DNA of 5,986 nucleotides from positions 1 to 5,986 of the forward strand of contig JAMDDG010000439.1 in the NCBI GenBank assembly GCA_023488865.1, in the 5' to 3' direction. How positions within the stretch are numbered: position 1 is the first letter of the stretch; every line of letters begins with the position of its first letter. Below, one piece after another: positions 1-5,847 of this stretch. The DNA comes from Bacteroidota bacterium. Its GTDB lineage: Bacteria; Bacteroidota; Bacteroidia; Bacteroidales; Prolixibacteraceae. Both the position numbers and the translations under genes were made by a program. Under the pieces are notes generated by a model, which saw only the letters and a list, made by a program, of their open reading frames with translations, did not search any database and was not told the DNA's origin.

Positions 1-66
1 GCAAGTTTTTTCCATTCTTCTTCGCCATAGACCCCGGCTTTGGCGTAATCAAAAGGGACAAAACCA
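1..66 (-). repeat. Terminal direct repeat, left copy (within GH141-like coding sequence)
   Basis: Bases 1-66 match 5921-5986 in the same orientation at 65 of 66 positions; the difference is C44 versus T5964. Both ends of the match are set by the window edges, so the true repeat is longer on at least one side. It lies in the same reading frame in both copies. Confidence 0.95.
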
Positions 67-2123
67 ATTTTTCTGGCCACTTTCAGGCTTTTAAAGTGGA
101 AATCAAGGTTTCGCGGATCTTTAAAGAGTGGATCGGCCACCAACGAATGCTGGTCTTTTCCCAGTTTCTGCCATTCCCTGAAACTCCTCTTTTCCCCCTT
201 TAAATGTTCTTCCTGCTCAATTGGCGTTGGTGCCATTAGTCTTAGTTTATTCCATCCGTCAGTATCCAGTCCATGAAAGTCGGGCTGCGAAGTCCGGGTA
301 TCCCAATAGCAATTATAATCTATCTCCGTTATGGCCTTTAACCATTTGTCTTTCCCCATACTTTGGTATAAAACGCCTTTATTGAAATAAACAATATTGT
401 GGACAAATGACAGGGATTTATGTTCTTCTACCGTGGTAAATTGCAATTCCGACTGGATATTAAACGCGAAAATGTTGTTTCGAACGATATTTTCTTTTCC
501 ATAATTCTGATGGAACCCTGCATTTTTACAATTATATACCAGGTTGTTTTCCATTACGATGTGGGATGAAGCCCCATCGCAATACAAGCCCCAGCCTCCA
601 TAACGAAATGAATAAACATGATCAATGACATTATTGCCCACGGTTGTGCCTTCCGACTGTCCCAGGGTATATACACCTCCCATATCATTTAGTTCGCCCC
701 ATCCAAGATGATGGATGTGGTTGAATGCTATCTTGTTTCGTTTGGAAGGGCTGTAAGTATAATCCCATACCCAGCCAACTGAAACCCCTGAATAGCGAAA
801 ATCAGCAATATCATTGTGTGAAATGGTATTATCGCTTCCCTGATGGATAATTACCCCGACAGCGCTGGGGAACACATTACCACCATGCTGGATGATGTTA
901 TTATCAACCGTGATGTGGTTTACAATTTCTGAACTGTCCGGATTAATTTCGATCTCGCCAATCTTCACGCCACCCGCCCCAAGGTCGTACAGGTGGCAAT
1001 GTTGTACTATACAATCCGAAGATCCCTGCCGGAACCAAATGGCATTCGACCCGGTATGTGCTATCTCACAATTTTGGAACCCGATGTGTTTTGCATGGTC
1101 AAGGGTAATTGCCGCCTCCAGATAAGATGCCGCCTGTATAGCTTCATTGCCCCGGGCAGGTGTATGATACCCGGCTACCCTGAAACACAGGTTTTCAAAA
1201 CGGATATGTTCCACACGTTTGCCCGTGGCCTGGTCCCCTTCAACCACGAGAAACTTTTCAGTGACAGGGGCAATACATTCCGTATTGTCGATGGTTTCAC
1301 CCGGGTATGGGATATAATACAAATACCCGTCCCGTGCCAGGTACCATTCGCCGGGGGCATCCAGCGCTTTCCGGTAGTTCTCTACGACATAGCGGTTTGC
1401 AAAATTTATTCGGCCCCAGAACCTGCTCCCTTTCCCAGTAACACAAAAGGATGTGTCTTTGCTGCTGAAAGATTGAATGGGCGTTCTTGTTACATCCCAG
1501 TCATGGTAGAAAACCACCAAAGCATCATCCAATTCCGTTTGATCCAAGTCAAGGAACCCTGCATCAGAAGGGAAGATTTTAATTTTTTGGACAGCAAGAG
1601 AGCTTGGGTTATCGTCAAATCTTATTTTTTCGACGTTTTTTACAAAATAAAACCCACCACGATTAGGGGTTTGGGCCCTGAACCGGCGCTCACCATTAAC
1701 ATACAGTTGCTCAAAATAAAACCCAAACCGTGCTACTTCCGGAACAAAAACGCGCCAAAGGTTTTTACTTACCGCTTCAAACCTGTTCAGTTTCATGCCT
1801 CCATAAAACACGGGCCGGTTTACAGCGCCGGCAGTGAAGATAACCGGGCTTTGGGCTGTTCCACCGTCCTGCCCGGTAAGCCTCAGTGGTTCCTTCATGT
1901 AATAATCCCCCGGTAAAACATAAACATAAACCGTATCGGTCAACTGTTTTTGTTCGCTGAGCTGACGTATCCTGTCACGGGCGCCTGCAAGTGAAGCCAG
2001 TGGCTGTTCCCTGGTACCGGTATTCCGGTCGTCCCCCTTCGGGGAAACATACACCCATTGTTTGGCCGATAAGCCGTACATACTAAAAATTAATACTATA
2101 AAAAGAATAAAACTTTTTTTCAT
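1..2123 (-). CDS. Secreted GH141-like right-handed parallel beta-helix protein, 3' end missing
   Basis: Open without a stop from an ATG at 2123 (or 2210) to the left window edge; 736 whole codons from the upstream ATG, which is used for numbering here. I prefer the ATG at 2123 (Met30) because a typical signal peptide starts there: two Lys, a hydrophobic run at about 33-46, then a likely cut after GLSA (49). The mature part opens with WVYVSPKGDD and NTGTREQPLASL, the usual entry of Bacteroidota beta-helix proteins. LYVNGERRFRAQTPN (about 169-183) and the block NDMGGVYTLG / GGWGLYCDGASS / MENNLVYN / IVRNNIFAF (about 508-583) resemble GH141-type proteins, a family with pectin-active (RG-II) members. 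From about 335 to 610, repeated N-N/H-x-I turns spaced like helix coils form an Asn-rich ladder. D509 and D545 are candidate active-site acids, by inference only. It is probably periplasmic or cell-surface. The C-terminus lies outside; the homologous tail at 5848-5986 predicts about 760 residues. Fold very likely, GH141 membership moderately likely, substrate unknown. Confidence 0.85.
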   Translation of the reverse strand, partial: MKKSFILFIVLIFSMYGLSAKQWVYVSPKGDDRNTGTREQPLASLAGARDRIRQLSEQKQLTDTVYVYVLPGDYYMKEPLRLTGQDGGTAQSPVIFTAGAVNRPVFYGGMKLNRFEAVSKNLWRVFVPEVARFGFYFEQLYVNGERRFRAQTPNRGGFYFVKNVEKIRFDDNPSSLAVQKIKIFPSDAGFLDLDQTELDDALVVFYHDWDVTRTPIQSFSSKDTSFCVTGKGSRFWGRINFANRYVVENYRKALDAPGEWYLARDGYLYYIPYPGETIDNTECIAPVTEKFLVVEGDQATGKRVEHIRFENLCFRVAGYHTPARGNEAIQAASYLEAAITLDHAKHIGFQNCEIAHTGSNAIWFRQGSSDCIVQHCHLYDLGAGGVKIGEIEINPDSSEIVNHITVDNNIIQHGGNVFPSAVGVIIHQGSDNTISHNDIADFRYSGVSVGWVWDYTYSPSKRNKIAFNHIHHLGWGELNDMGGVYTLGQSEGTTVGNNVIDHVYSFRYGGWGLYCDGASSHIVMENNLVYNCKNAGFHQNYGKENIVRNNIFAFNIQSELQFTTVEEHKSLSFVHNIVYFNKGVLYQSMGKDKWLKAITEIDYNCYWDTRTSQPDFHGLDTDGWNKLRLMAPTPIEQEEHLKGEKRSFREWQKLGKDQHSLVADPLFKDPRNLDFHFKSLKVARKIGFVPFDYAKAGVYGEEEWKKL

Positions 2124-2179
2124 CCGTAAATAATTTGTTTTAAAAGGCCGGATGGAACTCGCAGTGGAATTTTCATCCG
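2121..2179 (-). promoter_or_regulatory. Possible alternative hairpins around the downstream start codon, copy 1
   Basis: On the transcribed strand there are three short complementary segments: CGGATG (2179-2174), CATCCG (2154-2149) and CGGATG (2126-2121). The middle one can pair with either outer one (6 bp each, loops of 19 and 22 nt), but not both. Pairing with the last segment would bury the ATG at 2123; pairing with the first would free it. The stems are short, so this is a hypothesis from visible complementarity, not a demonstrated switch. The same arrangement exists before the other beta-helix gene. Confidence 0.3.
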
Positions 2180-2192
2180 TGTTTGTGTTTAG

Positions 2193-2204
2193 CGAACATG
2201 CTCG
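2193..2204. promoter_or_regulatory. 12-bp near-palindrome in leader copy 1
   Basis: CGAACATGCTCG is palindromic except for one position in each half (a G-U pair in RNA). It lies just inside the leader, a few bases after the ATG at 2210, and is unchanged in the second copy at 5803-5814. It could be a protein-binding site or a small hairpin; a chance palindrome of this length is also possible. Confidence 0.25.
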
Positions 2205-2214
2205 TTTCATGATT

Positions 2215-2352
2215 CAATAATTTTCAATAATATTTATAAACCCTTGACATCCAACTTTATTTTCAATACGGGGTATATGGCTCTTTTCCCCTTTTTGGGT
2301 GCCCACCAGGCAACGCCTATTGAATTGATGAACAATCCGTTCACCGCCAGCT
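2215..2352. other. Intergenic gap between the UroD-like gene and leader copy 1
   Basis: About 140 bp from the stop of the UroD-like gene to the leader repeat. It is AT-rich towards the leader. I see no terminator hairpin with a T run and no TAnnTTTG promoter on the coding strand. It is the longest gap in the window, so an undetected promoter for the GH141-like gene could lie here. An alternative-frame ORF (2214-2474) crosses it but shows no recognisable protein features. Confidence 0.5.
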
Positions 2353-3357
2353 TTAGCATATCCTGAAGGGCAGGGGTCCACATAAAGCTTTAAGATTTTC
2401 ATACGGTGTGCAGGAAGGAATTTCGCATCCGGCATTGACCATATATGGATTCCCAACCAATTGATAGTCACCATTGATTTTTTCCCTTATGGATTCAGGG
2501 GTTCCGAAAAGAACGCCTTTTACCGGGTCAATGTTTCCGGCAATTGTTATTCTTTTAGGGAGCGCTTTTCGAACCTCTGCCAGGTTTACCATATGATCAA
2601 CATCTATGATATCAATGTCCAGCATTGAAATTCCCGGAAGAAGATGCGTAATATTACCACAGATATGAAGTTTCACATATGCCCCCACATCCTTTATGGC
2701 CCGTATTAATTTCATTTCGCGGGGTAATATCAGGTTCTCATATAGATCAGGCGGAACCTGACTTGCTATAGCATCGCCAATACCGATCGTGTCCGCCCCC
2801 GCATCTACCTGCGCTTTAGCAAATGCGATACCAACTTTGAGGCATTTATCCATGATTTCGCAAGCAAAAGGTTCGTCGATAACTAAATCCACGAGAAAAT
2901 TACTCACGTCACGAAGCGTTGCTGCACCTGATGCTGGTCCTTCAATCCAGCCAAGTACAGAATATTCATCTCCAAATTTCGCTTTATACAACTTTATTGC
3001 ATTTATTCTGTCGAGCATCCGTTCAGATTTTAAAGGATCCGGCTCCAAAAGTTGGCTCATGTCATTGCAATTACTTAGTGGATGGGTACTATGAGGAGGA
3101 GCATCTTTCATGTATTCTATCCGGGAACCAAACCCATGTGTTTCACGGTACGGATCTGATATACAGCTTAACTGATCAATTCCAAAATATTTTGCACACT
3201 CTTCGTTCGATTTGACCAACGATTTAAAATCGGATGCAAAACAGGCGTAGTCTGACCCTATGAATTCAGCTGCAAACTGCATCAAAATCGGGGTTCGGGG
3301 TACAAAATCCACTTCCTCACCTTTTATCATTCCAATATATCTTTCAAATGAGTTCAT
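2353..3357 (-). CDS. UroD-superfamily protein, MtaA/CmuA-like zinc methyltransferase type
   Basis: A 334-residue protein with the (beta/alpha)8 layout of the uroporphyrinogen decarboxylase superfamily. It lacks the MRQAGR substrate-binding motif of heme-pathway HemE. Instead it has the H-x-C pair in KLHICGN (H231, C233) and a distant Cys in NAGCEIPSCTPYENL (C311), matching the zinc ligands of methylcobamide:thiol methyltransferases such as MtaA and CmuA. GIGDAIASQVPPDLYENLILP (about 192-212) and ITIAGNIDP (about 270-278) are also typical of that branch. Length fits the family; the last residues (CGPLPFRIC) are divergent but need not mean damage. No signal peptide, so cytoplasmic. These enzymes move a methyl group between a corrinoid cofactor and a thiol; the real substrate here is unknown and no corrinoid protein is in the window. 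It lies 78 bp after the tandem beta-helix gene and 142 bp before the leader of the GH141-like gene, probably in one operon. Superfamily call is secure; methyltransferase activity is inferred. Confidence 0.9.
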   Translation of the reverse strand: MNSFERYIGMIKGEEVDFVPRTPILMQFAAEFIGSDYACFASDFKSLVKSNEECAKYFGIDQLSCISDPYRETHGFGSRIEYMKDAPPHSTHPLSNCNDMSQLLEPDPLKSERMLDRINAIKLYKAKFGDEYSVLGWIEGPASGAATLRDVSNFLVDLVIDEPFACEIMDKCLKVGIAFAKAQVDAGADTIGIGDAIASQVPPDLYENLILPREMKLIRAIKDVGAYVKLHICGNITHLLPGISMLDIDIIDVDHMVNLAEVRKALPKRITIAGNIDPVKGVLFGTPESIREKINGDYQLVGNPYMVNAGCEIPSCTPYENLKALCGPLPFRIC

Positions 3358-3374
3358 AGTTTTTTATATTAAAA

Positions 3375-3380
3375 TCTCCT
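3375..3380 (-). promoter_or_regulatory. AGGAGA, possible ribosome binding site of the UroD-like gene
   Basis: AGGAGA on the coding strand lies 17 nt before the ATG at 3357, which is longer than the usual Shine-Dalgarno spacing. The DNA between is almost pure A/T. Bacteroidota rarely depend on such sites, so it may be coincidental. No similar site is seen before either beta-helix gene. Confidence 0.3.
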
Positions 3381-3435
3381 TTCTCTCTCATTGCTTCGGA
3401 GTAATTAATATCGGCCTTCGTCCATATAATTATTA

Positions 3436-5733
3436 CTAATGTTTCGCACTTAGCCCAAATAGGAGCTGTGGCACCGGGACCGTGCCGGTTGTTGTTTCGT
3501 TCAGGATAGGCCGGACCGATCCGCCCTTGATCAGTTCCATCCTTTGGTTCACCTGATCGGAGGGGACCATCACGCTATTCACGAGCATGCCTGAAATTTT
3601 CGGTGTTAAACCAAGCGGCATATCGTTAGAAATGCAGTTGATAAAAAACACTTTCACATTGTTGGCCCCTGGCCTGAGAATTGTGGCCCCGGCAGAACCA
3701 TCGCGATCGAAAGAACACCCTTCGGCCGAAACCGGGCCCTTGAACATGGCCACCCCGGCGCTGCCTGCCCTGAAGCGGCACGACACAAAGGAGAGCGGTT
3801 GATCGTTGCTTACAACCGCAGTTCCGCCGTTGTTGATAAAGTCGCAATTGGCAAAGAAAGCGCTCTCATAGCTTGTCATCGCTGCGACGCCCTCCCTGTT
3901 ATTCCCGAATCTACAGTTGACCCACGCGTTCAGGTTGCAGCTCCGGTTCCCGGGCAGGTCCATGGCAATGCGGTTGTCCGCGAACTGGCACCTATAGAAC
4001 AACACTTTATCCATGTACATCATCGTGGGTGTCTCACCGTTGACCCCAGGTGCGATATACGCGGGATCCACTTTCTGTTTCCACCCCGCATCGCAGTTAA
4101 CAAAATTCAGGTAAGACACGAAAATATTGTCCAGTCCATAGATCTGGTCCATAAATATCCCGGCCACGGACATGTCGCGGAAGGTCACATCATTAAAGTA
4201 GCAGGCAGTATATTGGGCATGGACATCATAGGGATTGCCCTTTGAATTCACTCCCGGGGTTCCGTCCGGATTCAAGGCGCGGATAGGGTTCCCCGCCGCT
4301 GTTTTTGTACCGGTGCCGACAGGTTCGAAATGGACCCCATTGGCGCCTCCCTGAAGCGTGAGGCTTGCCAGGATGATTTTTCTCCTCGGGAGGAACTTGG
4401 CGTCTTTGTCGTTGGCGACAATCATGTCAAGTTTGCCGTTCATCGCGATGATCGCCGTTTTATCGGCGCCGGCGCCGATAATTCCCCCGTCAGTTTTCAC
4501 TTTCAACGGCCGTGAAATGTAGTAGATGCCCGCGGGCAGGCGCGCCACCCCGTTGGCATCGATCAGCCCCTGGATGTAACCGGTGTTATCGGGCTTCCCC
4601 GCCAGGTTTTGCTTCCAGGCAGGCCCGGCGGGATCGGGAATAGTGCCGTAGCGCGGCGCTTCCCAGGGTTTGCCTGGCCGCTTGCCGGTGACCATGGAGG
4701 AAAGCATTGCCTGCTGCCCTGCCGTTAAGCTGCTTTGCACCGTTCCGTTCACCTCGAAATCCGCGCTACCGGCCTCGAATGCCTTGGCGCGGAAGGCATT
4801 ATCCGCCTTGTCATCGTATACCCTGGGGGAGGGGCTATTGACCATGAGCGACCGGAGGTTACCTGGACGGAGCACATAATCTGTCCCGCTACGGTCTGGC
4901 CGCATGACATTATTGTATATCTGGAACTCATCGGCAGCCACATCAAACGCGGGGGTGGGATACGGACGGAGATTGCCCCCGTTCATGCTGAAGAGGCGCA
5001 ATGTGCCCATGTTCCCGACTTTGAATAGTGCGGCACCGCCTGTCCCATTCCAGTTCCAGGATTCGGAATCCACACCTACAAATGTCAAATCGCCCTGATT
5101 GTTGATGTTGGTAGCATCGCCCCCAGGGGTGAGAAAATTTTTCCACAGGAAAACATTGCCGTAGGAGTTCCGCGCTGAAGTGCGCCACGCGGGATCCCCC
5201 AGCATGACCAACTGATCAGAATACGAATGAGTCTTGGTGCGGATGAAGCGATTATTGCGCATGAAACCGCTAACGCTGTTGTCGATGTGGATCTGGCCGT
5301 CGATGTGCAAAAACAGATTGTCCTGCAGCGTGCCTCCATCGACCGTGATGTGGCCGATCAGGCGTTCAATCACGTTGCCGCTTGTAATACGGGGGGAGGC
5401 TGGAAAGGTAACCCCTGCCTTCACCGTAACAGTGCTCAGCAATGCGCCCGTTGTCCCGGGCGCCACAATGACGGGAGGGATGCTGCTCCCCACCGGATCG
5501 CCGTAGAGCTGATATCCGCTCTTGAGCGTGACCGTGCTATTCGGGACAGTGTAATCGCCGTTATCCAGCACAACTACCTGATGGGCATCCAGCGCCTTTT
5601 GTAGGTCCGCCTTCCCGGTGACCGGCAGGCGGTAAGCGTTGCCAGGGACCATCGGTGATTCAAGTGGTTGAAATGATTGGGCCATAAGAGGCCCGCCTAT
5701 CATAAAAATTGTGCAAAAAAAGAAAATTTTCAT
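3436..5733 (-). CDS. Secreted tandem parallel beta-helix protein (pectate-lyase-like fold), function unknown
   Basis: The reading frame is open from an ATG at 5820 (794 residues, numbering used here). I prefer the ATG at 5733 (Met30): it starts a clear signal peptide, MKIFFFCTIFMIGGPLMA, with cleavage likely after residue 48, and everything upstream of it belongs to the leader repeat. The mature protein seems to have two helices. The first is about 60-330, from ADLQKALDAHQVVVLDNGDY onward. A Pro-rich linker (about 378-405) leads to the second, about 410-755, which opens with DNTGYIQGLIDANG, RLPAGIYYISRPL and GGIIGAGADKT, the usual start of pectate-lyase-superfamily (Pect-lyase_RHGA_epim-like) domains. 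Cysteines recur once per coil (540, 576, 611, 636, 659, 681, 702, 729) in C-x-F-type strands. Two tandem helices recall GH55, but I cannot identify catalytic residues or a family. No T9SS-type C-terminal domain is evident. The gene is much richer in G+C than both neighbours. Possible roles are a glycan lyase or hydrolase, or a non-catalytic glycan-binding protein. Confidence 0.88.
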   Translation of the reverse strand: MKIFFFCTIFMIGGPLMAQSFQPLESPMVPGNAYRLPVTGKADLQKALDAHQVVVLDNGDYTVPNSTVTLKSGYQLYGDPVGSSIPPVIVAPGTTGALLSTVTVKAGVTFPASPRITSGNVIERLIGHITVDGGTLQDNLFLHIDGQIHIDNSVSGFMRNNRFIRTKTHSYSDQLVMLGDPAWRTSARNSYGNVFLWKNFLTPGGDATNINNQGDLTFVGVDSESWNWNGTGGAALFKVGNMGTLRLFSMNGGNLRPYPTPAFDVAADEFQIYNNVMRPDRSGTDYVLRPGNLRSLMVNSPSPRVYDDKADNAFRAKAFEAGSADFEVNGTVQSSLTAGQQAMLSSMVTGKRPGKPWEAPRYGTIPDPAGPAWKQNLAGKPDNTGYIQGLIDANGVARLPAGIYYISRPLKVKTDGGIIGAGADKTAIIAMNGKLDMIVANDKDAKFLPRRKIILASLTLQGGANGVHFEPVGTGTKTAAGNPIRALNPDGTPGVNSKGNPYDVHAQYTACYFNDVTFRDMSVAGIFMDQIYGLDNIFVSYLNFVNCDAGWKQKVDPAYIAPGVNGETPTMMYMDKVLFYRCQFADNRIAMDLPGNRSCNLNAWVNCRFGNNREGVAAMTSYESAFFANCDFINNGGTAVVSNDQPLSFVSCRFRAGSAGVAMFKGPVSAEGCSFDRDGSAGATILRPGANNVKVFFINCISNDMPLGLTPKISGMLVNSVMVPSDQVNQRMELIKGGSVRPILNETTTGTVPVPQLLFGLSAKH

Positions 5734-5789
5734 CCGTAAATAATTTGTTTTAAAAGGCCGGATGGAACTCGCAGTTGAATTTTTATCCG
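5731..5789 (-). promoter_or_regulatory. Possible alternative hairpins around the downstream start codon, copy 2
   Basis: Same three segments as in copy 1: CGGAT (5789-5785), CATCCG (5764-5759) and CGGATG (5736-5731). The start-codon hairpin keeps its 6 bp; the competing one is shortened to 5 bp because base 5784 is changed. If the pairing matters, the two genes would differ in the balance between the forms. Confidence 0.28.
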
Positions 5790-5802
5790 TGTTTGTGTTT
5801 GG

Positions 5803-5814
5803 CGAACATGCTCG
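5803..5814. promoter_or_regulatory. 12-bp near-palindrome in leader copy 2
   Basis: CGAACATGCTCG, identical to the site at 2193-2204, although a substitution lies two bases outside it (5801 versus 2191). Possible operator or small hairpin; low confidence. Confidence 0.25.
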
Positions 5815-5847
5815 TTTCATGATTTTTCAAGATTTAAGTAAATAGAT

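Larger units (their letters stand above)
2117..2214 (-). repeat. Leader repeat, copy 1 (5' of the GH141-like gene)
   Basis: This 98-bp segment matches 5727-5824 with 3 substitutions (at 2166, 2174 and 2191) and no gaps. It runs from just upstream of the ATG at 2210 to the ATG at 2123 that opens the signal peptide; beyond both ends the sequences diverge. Read as protein it gives 29 hydrophilic residues beginning MKRACSLNTNTDENS, in frame with the signal peptide. Against copy 2 the changes are L7P, E13K and one silent change in S15, so there is no clear sign of selection on the protein. It could be a 5' untranslated regulatory element or a true N-terminal extension. Confidence 0.9.
5727..5824 (-). 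repeat. Leader repeat, copy 2 (5' of the tandem beta-helix gene)
   Basis: Second copy of the 98-bp leader, 95/98 identical to 2117-2214. It begins about 24 bp after the stop of the preceding partial gene and ends at the ATG (5733) of the signal peptide. In frame it would encode a hydrophilic 29-residue extension starting MKRACSPNTNTDKNS. The gene it precedes is not homologous in sequence to the body of the gene behind copy 1 and differs in base composition, so the leader has moved or been kept independently of the gene body. Confidence 0.9.

Noticed and set aside
1..66. Terminal repeats as insertion-sequence or transposon ends
   Set aside because: They are direct, lie inside coding sequence in frame, and no transposase is present; gene duplication explains them better.
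993..1916. Long plus-strand open frame of 307 codons
   Set aside because: It lies wholly antisense to the GH141-like gene, whose minus frame is open through the region and shows a signal peptide and family motifs. The plus-strand product shows no recognisable domain or start context.
2353..2400. Frameshift truncating the C-terminus of the UroD-like protein
   Set aside because: The ending CGPLPFRIC is unusual, but the total length fits the family and no other frame restores a recognisable family tail.
2214..2474. Minus-strand 86-codon frame crossing the end of the UroD-like gene and ending 3 nt before the leader ATG
   Set aside because: It overlaps the conserved C-terminal coding part of the UroD-like gene in another frame and has no recognisable motif. 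A small overlapping gene cannot be excluded, but nothing supports it.
2353..3357. Calling the UroD-like gene hemE (uroporphyrinogen decarboxylase of heme synthesis)
   Set aside because: The MRQAGR substrate-binding motif is absent and the H-x-C plus distant Cys zinc ligands point to the methyltransferase branch.
3402..3432. Inverted repeat (TAATTATAT with ATATTAATTA) after the tandem beta-helix gene, possible terminator
   Set aside because: The stem is only A/T with a one-base bulge and is not followed by a T run on the coding strand, so it is unlikely to terminate transcription.
5821..5847. Promoter between the partial upstream gene and leader copy 2
   Set aside because: The 27-bp gap holds no TAnnTTTG element or Shine-Dalgarno site, so co-transcription with the upstream gene is more likely.
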